This document shows positions 9,904 to 21,576 of a stretch of 64,000 nucleotides of DNA, in pieces. The notes under the pieces are model-generated. The model was given only the letters and a program-made list of their open reading frames with translations, was not told the origin of the DNA and did no database searches. The number at the start of each line of letters is the position of its first letter. The first letter of the stretch is position 1. Position numbers and translations under genes: made by a program. The DNA lies in the NCBI GenBank assembly GCA_948469655.1, contig CAOKMF010000006.1:1-64000 (forward strand). Direction: 5' to 3'. The stretch comes from an uncultured Clostridium sp. (GTDB taxonomy: Bacteria > Bacillota > Clostridia > TANB77 > CAG-508).

Positions 9904-11284
9904 CTATTTTTCCACCTTTCCTTGTAAATACCACATATGATCTTCTGTAATTATAACTTCTACCGTCTTATCTATTAGTTCGTCTTCACCTTCAAAAATA
10001 ACTACTTTATTCGTCTCTGTTCTTCCGAGTTAGCATATCTTTATTTGTCTTGCTTCTTCCTTCTACTATGATTTTTTGCTTAGTTCCAATATATTTCTTG
10101 TTATTTTCTGGTACCTGGCTTTCTACAAGTTTTTTTAATCTATCAAATCTTTTATGCTTTATTTTTTCATCTATCTGGTCTTCCATTTTATCAGCAGGTG
10201 TTCCTTTTCTTCTTGAATATATGAACATATATACTTGTTCAAATTTTACTTTTCTTACAACGTCTAATGTATCTTCAAAATCTTCTTCTGTCTCCCCTGG
10301 AAACCCTACTATTATATCTGTTGAAAAGACTGCTTCTGGTATTTCTTTTTTGATTTTATCTACTAATTCTAAAAAACTTTCTTTTGTATGTTTTCTGTTC
10401 ATCCTTTTAAGTATGTTTGTACTTCCTGACTGAAGTGGCAAATGTAGTATTTTGCAAACCTTTGGACTTTCTTTTATTGCTATTATTACATCATCTGTAA
10501 AATCTTTTGGGTGAGGCGATATAAATCTTATTCTCTCTATTCCTTCTATTTTTTGCACATCTTTTAGAAGGTTTGAAAATTTATATCCATTTCCACCATT
10601 GTATGAATTTACATTTTGACCAAGCAAAGTTACTTCTTTGTATCCTTTTCCTGCGAGTTCCTTTATTTCTTTTAAAATGTCTTCTGGATTTCTGCTTCTT
10701 TCTCTTCCCCTTACATATGGAACTATGCAGTATGTACAATAATTATCACATCCATACATGATTGTAACAAGTGCTCTTATATTGTCTTCTCTTTTTATTG
10801 GAATTCCTTCATAGATGTCTCCATCTATATCTAATACATCTTGCACTTTTTCTTTCTTGCAAAGTGATTTGTACAAATCTTCTGGGAATTTATTTATTGT
10901 ATGTGTGCCAAATATTATATCAAAGTATGGGTAGCTTTTATTTAATTTTTCTTGTATGTGTTTTTCTTGCATCATACAGCCACCGATAGCAATAATTGCT
11001 CCCGTTTCTTTTTTGTATGTTTTCAGTTCTCCTAAATTTCCAAATAGCTTGTCTTCTGCATTTTCTCTTATACAGCATGTATTAAATACAATTAGGTCAG
11101 ATTTCTTAGGGTTATCACATTTTGTGTAACCCATTTTTTCTATCATTCCTGAAAGCTTTTCAGAATCATTTTCATTTAACATACATCCCATTGTTAGGAT
11201 ACTATATTTTAAGTCTTTTCCTTCATTTAATTTGCGAACTTTATCTATATATTCATTTTCTTCTTTAAATTCTAATATTTCCAT
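9904..11284 (-). CDS. miaB: tRNA-2-methylthio-N6-dimethylallyladenosine synthase MiaB
   Basis: 459 aa with one CGG +1 site (10025-10027). MiaB is a radical-SAM methylthiotransferase that modifies A37 of tRNAs reading UNN codons. UPF0004 domain with three cluster Cys ([32 protein letters not shown]), radical-SAM motif [16 protein letters not shown], then a C-terminal TRAM domain. Without the +1 event at LT-CGG the TRAM domain is lost. With it, the protein continues [20 protein letters not shown], the typical MiaB ending. It lies directly downstream of pyrB (20 nt) and upstream of mutS. Confidence 0.95.
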
Positions 11285-11304
11285 CTGTTCTTGTTTTCTC
11301 TTTC

Positions 11305-12207
11305 TTAGTCTCTATCTAATACTTGTAAAAGTAGTGCCATACGTACATATAGTCCATTATGTGCTTGCTCAAAATAGCATGCTCTTGGGTCATCATCTAC
11401 ATCTGTGCTAATCTCGATAACTCTAGGTAATGGATGAAGTAAAATTGTGTCTTTAGAAAATGTGTCTAATACTTCTTGGTTTATTATAAATTCTTCTTTT
11501 CCAAAGTCTCCTTCAAATCTTTCTGCTTGAATTCTAGTATGATACATTACATCTAGGTCTTTTGGAAGTTCTCCAAAGCTATTACACTTTTTATATTCTA
11601 TTCCTTTTCCTTTTAACATTTCTATGTATTCTTCAGGAAGTGCAAATGCTTCTTTACTTAAACCATATATTTCAATATTTTCAAATAGTGATAAAAGTTT
11701 TATAAGTGAATGTATTGTTCTTCCATGTTTAAGGTCTCCTAAAATTGCAACTTTTAAATTACCCAGTCTTCCTTTTTTCTCTTTTATTGTATAAAGGTCT
11801 AAAAGTGCTTGTGTTGGGTGCTCTCCTTTTCCTGCTCCTGCATTTAGTATTGGTATTTTTTCTACACTTGCAGCTTCCACTGCTGATGTGTCTGATTTAT
11901 GTCTTATTACCATTGCATCTGCATATCCTGCAATAACTTTTACTGTATCTTCTATTGTTTCTCCTTTTGCAGCTGAAGAAAATTCTCCCGCATTTTCTGT
12001 TGTAATTATTTTTGCACCAAGCTTTAATGCTGCTGTTTCAAATGATAATCTTGTTCTTGTACTTGGTTCATAAAACATTATAGCAATTATTTTATCATCT
12101 AATTTATTTGCATATTTTTTTGGATTTTTTTGAATTTTAGAAGTTAACTCAAATAATTCTTCTAGGCTTTCTTTTGTGTATTGATCGCTACTTAATACAT
12201 GTTTCAT
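11305..12207 (-). CDS. pyrB: Aspartate carbamoyltransferase catalytic subunit
   Basis: 300 aa, full length. It forms carbamoyl-aspartate in pyrimidine synthesis. Seen: carbamoyl-phosphate loop FYEPSTRTRLSFETA, KGET, VIRH, HPTQALLDLYT, GDLKHGRT and the C-terminal HPLPR. No pyrI (regulatory subunit) is adjacent. No in-frame CGG. First gene of the pyrB-miaB-mutS-ispG cluster; the upstream 140 bp probably hold the promoter. Confidence 0.96.
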   Translation of the reverse strand: MKHVLSSDQYTKESLEELFELTSKIQKNPKKYANKLDDKIIAIMFYEPSTRTRLSFETAALKLGAKIITTENAGEFSSAAKGETIEDTVKVIAGYADAMVIRHKSDTSAVEAASVEKIPILNAGAGKGEHPTQALLDLYTIKEKKGRLGNLKVAILGDLKHGRTIHSLIKLLSLFENIEIYGLSKEAFALPEEYIEMLKGKGIEYKKCNSFGELPKDLDVMYHTRIQAERFEGDFGKEEFIINQEVLDTFSKDTILLHPLPRVIEISTDVDDDPRACYFEQAHNGLYVRMALLLQVLDRD

Positions 12208-12353
12208 TTTAGGTTCTCCTATCTATTACAATTTTTTTAATTATATTACAAACTACTCTTAATTTCAACTTTTTTATATGTTTTTATCACTTTTTTATGC
12301 TACTTTCATAATATATATTAAGCATTTAGCTTAGGAAAGGATGATAAAAGAAA

Positions 12354-12818
12354 ATGGAATATGAAAATAACAAAGAAAAATGCCCTATCGTAGAAGTAGA
12401 TGGCTTTATTGAAACTGGTAAACAATTTGATATAGAAATAAACTTACCTGAAGATGAACGTAATGTAATATATGGTATAATAAAAGATTGTTATCAAGAA
12501 CCAGTAAGAGATGCTGTTGTTAAGCTTGTAGAATTAGATTGTGATAAAGGTGAAGACGTTAGAAAACCTGTATCTCATACTTTTACAGATGAATATGGTG
12601 AATTCGTATTTGGACCTTTATGTCCTGATAAGAAATATGCTATTGATATCTGGGCTAACAAAGTTAGAAATATGAAGATATGTGCAAAATGCTCTAGAAA
12701 GGGTAAATGCTTAAAAGGTGTAAAGATGGATCAATGTGATAAATATATTGAAAAAAATCCATGCAATATAAAAGACGAAGAACCTGATTGTGGATGCAAT
12801 ATGCCACCTCGTGGATAA
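12354..12818 (+). CDS. Cys-rich protein with carboxypeptidase-regulatory-like domain
   Basis: 154 aa without a signal peptide. Residues 35-105 resemble a carboxypeptidase regulatory-like beta-sandwich (YGIIKDCYQEPVRDAVVKLV, then FTDEYGEFVFGPLCPDKKYA). The C-terminal 50 residues carry many Cys (ICAKCSRKGKCLKGVKMDQC, CNIKDEEPDCGCN) that could form cross-links or bind metal. Related small Cys-rich proteins of sporulating Clostridia are often spore-coat components, but this is inference. The RBS AGGAAAGG lies upstream of the ATG, and a terminator follows at 12824. Confidence 0.6.
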   Translation: MEYENNKEKCPIVEVDGFIETGKQFDIEINLPEDERNVIYGIIKDCYQEPVRDAVVKLVELDCDKGEDVRKPVSHTFTDEYGEFVFGPLCPDKKYAIDIWANKVRNMKICAKCSRKGKCLKGVKMDQCDKYIEKNPCNIKDEEPDCGCNMPPRG

Positions 12819-12823
12819 TTTTT

Positions 12824-12853
12824 AAGACTCCCGAAAAGGGAGTCTTGTTTTAT
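12824..12853 (+). terminator. Intrinsic terminator
   Basis: AAGACTCCC-GAAAA-GGGAGTCTT followed by GTTTTATT after the Cys-rich gene. Confidence 0.85.
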
Positions 12854-12856
12854 TGT

Positions 12857-13515
12857 TATCATAAGTTTATATTGGTTGAATATCATAATGGTCATCATCG
12901 ATTTTCATAATTTTACATGATGATGTTGGTATTGTAACAAATGGACGAAAACTTAGATCAACATTAGATACATTGAGCATATTGCTGAACGACTTAGAAC
13001 CCAAATCGCGGGCGCCGGTCCTACCTCCACTGACTAAATCAATATAATATGTATATCGGTTAGCGCCAACAGTATTATCCAGACATCTCCTACCAAGACT
13101 ATAAGCAGGAAACCAGTCATCGGCTAATAAGGAATATGATACGACTAACTCAAAATACCTCTCACTAACCCAACTCGTTGCCCTGTCACTATAAGAATAA
13201 CTAGTTCCACTTCCATTACTAGAATGTCAGGTACCTTTATTTGCCGCTGTCTGCCTTGTTGAAACCTGAACTATATCAGAAAGTGATAAGTTTCTTACAC
13301 CTAATATCCTTATATACTTTATTTATATAATTCCTAGCACAGACAGCATCAGTCTGTACATGGTGAGTTCCGATGATCTGCATTCCAACCATAAGTTACT
13401 ATTTCATTTGTGCTTTCTGCTTTTTTTTGCTGTTATTTCTCCTGTGTTTGTTATCCATGTGTATGCACTTGATGCACTTTCTTCTGTTCTTCCTTTTGTT
13501 CCTTCTATTGTAATG
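12857..13515 (-). pseudogene. Decayed C-terminal part of an Ig-like surface protein
   Basis: The minus strand encodes pieces of a protein related to the surface protein at 3048-5078: ITIEGTKGRTEESASSAYTW and ITNTGEITA match its LKLEGTKGETDKNKKTW region. The frame is broken at an A-run near 13430, again later, and by a TGA stop. These lesions are not at CGG codons, unlike the repairable genes. One CGG (13370-13372) does fit the +1 rule (NADH-GTHHVQ). It has no start, so this is a remnant, and it supplies an internal control showing what real decay looks like here. Confidence 0.6.
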
Positions 13516-13524
13516 AGGTAAAAA

Positions 13525-13774
13525 CTGAAAAAGTTTAATGAAAGGCTTAGAGAACTTAGAAAAGAAAAAGGGCTTACTCAAGTTAATCTTGCAAAAGAAT
13601 TATTTATAGACCAAAGAAGCTTATCATTTTATGAATTAGGAAAATATGAACCGAATTTGGATACATTAATAAGGATATCTATCTTTTTTGATGTATCTAC
13701 TGATTATTTACTTCGGATTGACTAATATAAAAAATAAGCCTTCATTGCCATATGAAAGCTTATTTTTTTATTAA
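13525..13774 (+). CDS. XRE-family regulator (needs CGG +1 site)
   Basis: 82 aa starting at CTG 13525 after TGAGGT; an ATG is not available in frame. It is a classic Cro/CI HTH (FNERLRELRKEKGLTQ, SLSFYELGKYEPNLDTLIRI) ending STDYLL-G-LTNIK. The CGG at 13714-13716 must be read +1 to give the DYLLGLT hallmark of this family. Literal reading gives LLRID and stops. This is a clear example on the plus strand, showing that the CGG effect is not strand-specific. It lies beside the decayed surface-protein remnant and converges on spo0A. Confidence 0.8.
13729..13770. terminator. Bidirectional terminator between XRE gene and spo0A
   Basis: AAAATAAGC-CTTCAT...ATGAAA-GCTTATTTT with T-tracts on both sides. 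It overlaps the last codons of the XRE gene and follows the spo0A stop on the minus strand. Confidence 0.75.
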
Positions 13775-13783
13775 CATTTTACT

Positions 13784-14603
13784 TTATGCAGATTTTAGCT
13801 CTAGTCTTATTTTGTCTCCGTATCATTGCAATGAATTCCGAATTAGTAGGTTTTCCTTTTGCTGCTGAAACAGTATATCCAAATATGCTTTCAACTGTTT
13901 CTCCATCTCCCCTACCCCATGCAACTTCTATTGCATGACGAATTGCTCTTTCTACACGACTAGGTGTTGTTTTGTACCTTTTGGCTATTTCTGGATAGAG
14001 CTGTTTTGTTATTTGATTTATTATATCTATATCATTTACTACCATCATTATTGCTTCTCTTAAATATTGGTAACCTTTAATATGTGCAGGTACACCAATT
14101 TCATGAATAATATTTGTAACTAATGCTTCTAAATTTTCTGCTTCATTTTTCCTATCAGGTAGAATTTCTATGTATGGTGTTTTTAATTCTTTGCTAGCTG
14201 TTATACTTTTGAATGTTGCTGGTTTATAAAACTTAAGTTCTTTAATTCTCCTAATAAGTAAATCAATGTCGAAAGGTTTTACTATATAATACTGTGCACC
14301 AAGTTCTATTGCTTTTGTAGTGATTTTATCTTGTCCTACTGCTGATAAAACTATACATAATGGTTTTTTGTCTATATCAGAACTTTTTATCTTTTCTAAT
14401 ACTCCTAAGCCATCTAGTCTTGGCATTATAACATCCAAAATTGCTACATCAGGTTTTGTGTTATTTATCATTTCTACAGCTTCCATTCCATCTTGTGCAA
14501 TACCAATAACCTCCATCCCTTCTTCTTTTTCAATACAATTTGTTAAGGTTCTCGCAAAATCAACATTATCATCTGCTACCAAAATCGACAATTTTTCTTT
14601 CAC
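13784..14603 (-). CDS. spo0A: Sporulation master regulator Spo0A
   Basis: 272 aa with one CGG +1 site (13818-13820). N-terminal receiver with acidic pocket (VADDN), phospho-Asp in [13 protein letters not shown], switch Ser/Thr (VLSAVGQ) and Lys (IVKPFD). C-terminal Spo0A DNA-binding domain ([46 protein letters not shown]). Read as Arg, the CGG near the end gives a non-homologous tail. Read +1 it gives [14 protein letters not shown], matching the conserved Spo0A C-terminal helix (IADKLRLE in relatives). The gene shows that the organism is, or recently was, spore-forming. Confidence 0.96.
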
Positions 14604-14762
14604 TTTTTAAATTCCTCCTTTGTTAAGATTTGTAAATTTTTTCCATTTTTGTATTATAGTCCTTTTTCCAATTTTTGGCAATAGATTTTTAGAAAATTTA
14701 TTTAATTTTATTGTTTTTTTACAACTTTCTTAAGGCGGATTTTATCACATTTTATCATACTT

Positions 14763-16636
<1,874 letters not shown>

Positions 16637-16792
16637 AATTAATATTTTCCTTTCAGTATCATATATCTAATTATACAATATTTATAAGATGTAATCAAAG
16701 TTTTTTGGTATTTTTGTAATATTTGTAAATTCTTCCTAATATACATTAGTAAAGTTAATTGTACAAACATTTATTGTGTGGAGGTTAAAAAC

Positions 16793-17994
16793 ATGGAAAA
16801 TTTAAGCTTATATCAGGATATACAATCTCGAACTGATGGCGATATATATATTGGAGTTGTAGGTCCTGTTAGAACTGGAAAATCGACATTTATAAAACGA
16901 TTTATGGACTTACTTGTTATTCCAAATATTGAAAATGAATACAAAAAGGAAAGAGCTCAAGACGAGTTACCTCAAAGTGCTGCTGGTCGTACTATTATGA
17001 CGACAGAGCCAAAATTTGTTCCAAATGAAGCCATCGAGATTACTTTAGGAGATAACATTCGCTTTAAAACAAGATTGGTTGACTGTGTAGGCTATTTAGT
17101 AAACAATGCCATCGGATATTTAGAAGACGACGTTCCAAGAATGGTAAAAACTCCTTGGTCTGATGAAGAAATCCCTTTTGAAACTGCAGCTGAGCTTGGT
17201 ACAACAAAAGTTATTTCCGAACATTCTACAATTGGAATTTTGGTTACAACTGATGGAAGTATCACAGATATTCCAAGAGAAGATTATATTAAAGCTGAGG
17301 AAAGAGTTGTGTCTGAACTTCAGGCTTTAAATAAACCTTTTGTAATTGTGTTAAATAGTGAAGACCCTTCTTCTTCATATACTCTTGAACTTGCAAGAAA
17401 ACTTGAAGAAAAATATGGTGTATCTGTACTTCCTACTGACTGTTCTAATTTATCTATAGATGATATTAATGACATGTTCGGTAAATTATTATACGAATTC
17501 CCAATAGAACAAATGAATATTTCTTTACCAAAATGGGTAGATAGTCTATCTGACGAACATTGGCTAAGAAAAGAAATATTTAATGAAATAAAAGAAGCAT
17601 TTAGTAATATTTCTGTTTTAAAGCAAATAAATGATAGTTTATCTAGTATAAAAAGTACTGAAATAATTGAAAGTTCTTCTCTTACAGAAATAAACCTTGG
17701 TAATGGTAATGTCAGCATTTCTATCACTTTAAAAGAGCATTTATTCTATCAGGTATTAACTGAAATGACAGGTGTTTCAGTAGCTGACGAGGGTGATTTG
17801 TTCTCTTGCCTTACTTCTCTTGCTGAGACTAAGAAAGAATATGATAAAATTGCATATGCTTTAGAAGAAGTTAAAGCTAAAGGTTATGGAATAGTTACTC
17901 CATCTGCTGAAGAATTGATTTTAGATGAGCCTGAAATGGTAAAACAAGGTTCTAGATATGGAGTTAAATTAAAAGCAAAAGCACCAAGTATACA
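16793..17994 (+). CDS. spoIVA: Stage IV sporulation protein A, 5' part (interrupted after codon 400)
   Basis: SpoIVA is an ATPase that polymerizes on the forespore surface and forms the basement layer of the spore coat. Start ATG 16793 follows GTGGAGG. Seen: Walker A GVVGPVRTGKSTFIKRF, ARAQDELPQSAAGRTIMTTE, LVDCVGY, EHSTIGILVTTDGS, NHWLR-like DEHWLRKE, ending KLKAKAPSI-H. At 17993 the sequence switches to the conjugative element and the native frame runs on for ~58 unrelated codons to 18166. The missing 92 codons are at 53434-53712. The exact match of KAxAPSIH|MIR to the family shows that the break is a clean insertion. Confidence 0.97.
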
Positions 17995-19605
17995 CATAGA
18001 AAGCCCGAAACAGATGCTTTTTTTATCCACCTCAGACAATTCTAAGTCGAAGTGGAATTTTATTTTTAGTCCTATATGGTTTTTATCTATCTGTGTAACT
18101 TTTATATTACTAATTTTATTATGTACAAACTCTTGTGTTATTTCAAAATTATCAAATTTAAAATAATCCTTTATTCTCTGATTGTTTTTTTCTATTTCTT
18201 GTCCTAACCTATCATTTTGAATATCTATTAATTTGCTTTTAAGCTCTACAATATTATTTTTATATTCAGCATTTAACTCATCAAATTCGCTCTCATCAAT
18301 TTTATTCAATGAATATAATTTCACAAGATTTTTTTTGCTTTCTTCTAACTCTTCTATTTGCTTTTCTATAATACTACAATCTACACTTGCTTTTCTATTC
18401 TTTTTGAGAATTTCATTGTTTACATTTATCATGTTTTTAATTATTTTATTCTTATTTTCAATCATTTCATCAAAAACATCTTTTAAGATCTGATTTAGTT
18501 CATTAGTTGTAAGATAAGTATTAGTTATACAACCCTTGTTGCCACTTCGAAGATATTCGGAGCATCCCCAATATTCTTCAGGAGATGTTGGTCTATATTT
18601 CCTTCGCCAATATAGTTTCCCATCATGACTACATATAAGTAAATTAGAATACATATAACGATTAGTCCAACCTGTTCCTTCACTTGTATATCTATTATGT
18701 CTTTTTTTTCGAATCTCATTGCATTTTTCCCACAATTCCTCATCTACAATCTGTGGCACAATATCCTCTGTTGTCTTATAATTAACCCATTCTTCTTTTG
18801 GCAGTTCTACTCGTTCTTTAGTTAAGAAATCTATTACTTCTGTTTTCTTGCCACAATAAAATCCTTTATATTTTGGATTTTCAAGTATTCCCTTTAACGT
18901 CGAATAACTAAGTGGCGTTCCACTTCTAGACATCATTCCCTCTTGTGCAAGTTGTTTGGATACACCTCTTATTCCAATATTACCTGTTGCATATAATTCA
19001 TAAGCCCTTTTGACTATTTTAGCTTCATTTTCGTTTATTACTAATGTACAGTTGTTTTTTTCATATCCCCATATAACATTATTCCCCAAGACTCTGCCTC
19101 TCTCTATTGACCTGTTAAACCCAAATTTAGTTCTTTCTGATAGTCTTCTACTTTCATCCTGTGCTAGTGATGCCATAATAGTTAGTCTTAGTTCTCCCTC
19201 TTGATCTAATGTATTTATGTTATCTAATTCAAAATATACTCCTTTTCCTCTTGCAAGTAAATCTCTTGTAATTTGTAAAGTGTCTAGTGTATTTCTTGCA
19301 AATCTACATACTTCCTTTGTTAGAATCAAATCATATTTATCATTTTGCCCATCAAATATCATATCGTTAAAATCATTCCTTTTCTTAGTAGATGTTCCTG
19401 TAATTCCATCGTCTGTATATCCCTGAACAAATGTCCATTTTGGATTTGATAATATTTTATTTTTGTAATACATATCTTGATTTTCTAGTGAATTCTTTTG
19501 TTGTTCTTTTTCTGTAGATACTCTTGCATAATATGTAACTCGTAGTGGTAAGTCATAAATCGTTTTGCCTGACATTAATGCTTTTCTAATTTCATAAATA
19601 TTCAT
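17884..19605 (-). CDS. Large serine recombinase A, reading across attL
   Basis: 573 aa in the integrated form, start MNIYEIRKALMSGKTIYDLP after GGAGG. Resolvase domain with the nucleophile Ser in YYARVSTEKEQQ, then the recombinase domain (GVSKQLAQEGMMSRSGTPLS), zinc ribbon (LLICSHDGKLYWRRK ... GCSEYLRSGNKGC) and coiled coil. The last 35 residues are encoded by the antisense of spoIVA beyond attL. In the excised circle the frame runs instead through attP into 53435-53319, giving a different 37-residue tail that ends before a terminator. The tail therefore reports integration state. Likely catalyses integration and excision with recombinase B. Confidence 0.93.
   Translation of the reverse strand: MNIYEIRKALMSGKTIYDLPLRVTYYARVSTEKEQQKNSLENQDMYYKNKILSNPKWTFVQGYTDDGITGTSTKKRNDFNDMIFDGQNDKYDLILTKEVCRFARNTLDTLQITRDLLARGKGVYFELDNINTLDQEGELRLTIMASLAQDESRRLSERTKFGFNRSIERGRVLGNNVIWGYEKNNCTLVINENEAKIVKRAYELYATGNIGIRGVSKQLAQEGMMSRSGTPLSYSTLKGILENPKYKGFYCGKKTEVIDFLTKERVELPKEEWVNYKTTEDIVPQIVDEELWEKCNEIRKKRHNRYTSEGTGWTNRYMYSNLLICSHDGKLYWRRKYRPTSPEEYWGCSEYLRSGNKGCITNTYLTTNELNQILKDVFDEMIENKNKIIKNMINVNNEILKKNRKASVDCSIIEKQIEELEESKKNLVKLYSLNKIDESEFDELNAEYKNNIVELKSKLIDIQNDRLGQEIEKNNQRIKDYFKFDNFEITQEFVHNKISNIKVTQIDKNHIGLKIKFHFDLELSEVDKKSICFGLSMCILGAFAFNLTPYLEPCFTISGSSKINSSADGVTIP
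17990..17998. other. attL, left junction of the element
   Basis: The spoIVA sequence ends AGTATACA here and the element begins CATAGAAAGCCC. The only bases needed at the crossover are CA (17993-17994), shared with 53434-53435. A 2-bp core is what large serine recombinases use. Confidence 0.85.
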
Positions 19606-19687
19606 ATAAACCTCCAAAATCTTTAAATATACTTGTGTTCTAACTCTGTTAGACCCTATTGTCAAGATGTTTGGAAGTTTTTGAAAA

Positions 19688-19709
19688 AGAAAAAAGTCCA
19701 TTAGGACTT
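19688..19709 (-). terminator. Intrinsic terminator after recombinase B
   Basis: On the minus strand AAAGTCC-TAAT-GGACTTT runs into T-rich sequence just past the recombinase B stop, separating it from recombinase A. Confidence 0.7.
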
Positions 19710-21341
19710 TCAACTTGCTTTTTTTTGCATATCTATGTATTCAATTACTTTTTGCCTTCTATATAATAAACTTACAGTGATTCCTACTTTTAAAATAATT
19801 TCTAATTTTGCCATTTCGTTATTATCTACTTTTTCAACTATTATTTTTTGTAAAATTGTATCTATAAGTTGGCTTGGCATTCCCTGATGAAATTCTATGT
19901 CTTTTTTAAAACTTTGCCTTAGCAGTTCTTTCTTTTCATTAAGAACGTTCATATCTCTTGCCTTTATTAAAATATTACATTCTTGTTCTAATCTTTCTAT
20001 TTTAGTATTATATACATCATTTTCTTCTTGGAATTCTTTTTCATCAATTAGGTCTGTTGTATATAACTTTATTAGCTTTTTCTTTTCTTTTTTTAATTCT
20101 TCAATTTTATTCCTTGTTCTATTGATATCATTTTCCGATGAACAATCTTGCATACAAGACATACTCTTTTCTAAAAGTTTCTCTATAAATTCCTCTTTAT
20201 GTATAAATAATTCATCAAATACTTCTTTCAAAATTTTATCTAATGTTTCTGTATATATATTTACATTATCAGTACACCCGTCTAGTCCTTTCTTTTTATA
20301 TAATGCACATTGCCAAAATTCTTTTCCTCTATTGGCTGATCTCCAATAGCTCTGTCCATCTTTTTTGCAGAATATTTTTCCTGAATATTTATATTTATTG
20401 TTATACCCTGATGACGAACTTTTTGCCCTTTCACTTCGTTCTTCGAATATTTCTTTGCACCTTTCCCACGTTTTATCATCAACTATTTGTGGCACGACAT
20501 CTTCTTTTGCTTTATATTCAACAATTTCGTCCTTCCCCAAATTTACTCTTTGCTTGGTCATGAAGTCTATTACTCTTGTTTTGTTCCCTGAATAAAACCC
20601 TTTATATTTAGGATTAGTCAAAATATTTTTTATTGTAGAATAAGCAAAAACTTCTCCTTTTCTTGTGTATATTCCTTCTTTTGCTAGTTCTTGACCTATT
20701 CTTCTTATTCCCACCTCTCCTGTTGCGTATATTTCATATATTCTTTTTACAATTTTTGCTTCTTCTTCGTTTAATTCAAGTTTACATTTGTTTTTTTCAT
20801 AGCCCCATATAGCATTGTTGCCTAAAACTCTTCCTTTTTCTATTGCTCTACTAAAGCCAAACTTTACTCTTTCTGATATTCTGCGACTTTCGTCTTGTGC
20901 TAGTGATGCCATTATAGTTAGTCTTAGTTCTCCTTCTTGTTCTAATGTATTAATATTATCTAGCTCAAAACAAACTCCTTTGCCTTTAGCGAGTAAATTT
21001 CTTGTAATTTGCAATGTGTCTAGTGTATTTCTTGCAAATCTGCATACTTCTTTTGTTAAGATCAAGTCATACATATCATTTAATCCATCACTTATCATAT
21101 CATTAAAATCATTTCTTTTTCTCGTCGATGTACCTGTTATTCCTCTGTCAGTATACCCATTAACTAGTGTCCAGTTAGGTTCTGCTAATATTTTATTTTT
21201 ATAATATGTATCTTGATTTTCTAGTGAATTTTTTTGTTCTTCTTTTTCGGTAGATACCCTTGCATAATATGTAACTCTTAATGGCAAATCATAAATTGTT
21301 TTACCTGACATTAGTTCTCTTCTTATGGTATATAGATCCAT
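19710..21341 (-). CDS. Large serine recombinase B
   Basis: 543 aa; ATG follows TAGGAGGA. A paralog of recombinase A: both begin with RxxLMSGKTIYDLPLRVTYY and share the catalytic ARVSTEKE. Recombinase domain (GIRRIGQELAKEGIYTRKGE), zinc ribbon with Cys pairs (IFCKKDGQSYW, CALYKKKGLDGC) and a C-terminal coiled coil (EELKKEKKKLIKLYTTDLID). Paired serine recombinases in one element may act as a heteromer or divide integration and excision. No in-frame CGG. Confidence 0.94.
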   Translation of the reverse strand: MDLYTIRRELMSGKTIYDLPLRVTYYARVSTEKEEQKNSLENQDTYYKNKILAEPNWTLVNGYTDRGITGTSTRKRNDFNDMISDGLNDMYDLILTKEVCRFARNTLDTLQITRNLLAKGKGVCFELDNINTLEQEGELRLTIMASLAQDESRRISERVKFGFSRAIEKGRVLGNNAIWGYEKNKCKLELNEEEAKIVKRIYEIYATGEVGIRRIGQELAKEGIYTRKGEVFAYSTIKNILTNPKYKGFYSGNKTRVIDFMTKQRVNLGKDEIVEYKAKEDVVPQIVDDKTWERCKEIFEERSERAKSSSSGYNNKYKYSGKIFCKKDGQSYWRSANRGKEFWQCALYKKKGLDGCTDNVNIYTETLDKILKEVFDELFIHKEEFIEKLLEKSMSCMQDCSSENDINRTRNKIEELKKEKKKLIKLYTTDLIDEKEFQEENDVYNTKIERLEQECNILIKARDMNVLNEKKELLRQSFKKDIEFHQGMPSQLIDTILQKIIVEKVDNNEMAKLEIILKVGITVSLLYRRQKVIEYIDMQKKAS

Positions 21342-21365
21342 ATTAGAATCCTCCTAAGTAAAATC

Positions 21366-21518
21366 TTATATACTATTTATAATGTAATCTTTCATTTTAT
21401 CATCTATAATGCCTTGTTCTCTTGCTGAATTAATCAAGTATATGCTTAATCTTTCAAGAATTGATTTTTCAAATTTTTCTATTATCTTATTATCAATCTT
21501 ATCAAATATTTTTTCCAT
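21366..21518 (-). CDS. Small ORF upstream of recombinase B
   Basis: 50 aa: MEKIFDKIDNKIIEKFEKSI then LERLSIYLINSAREQG and a short tail, predicted helical. RBS AGGTGG precedes the ATG, and it ends 25 nt before recombinase B, so it is co-transcribed. Its small size and position make it a candidate recombination directionality factor or recombinase partner, but I recognise no family. Confidence 0.55.
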   Translation of the reverse strand: MEKIFDKIDNKIIEKFEKSILERLSIYLINSAREQGIIDDKMKDYIINSI

Positions 21519-21576
21519 CTTGTCCACCTCTGTTAATGTATATTGACAAAACTCAAAAATATTACATTAATTTTTA

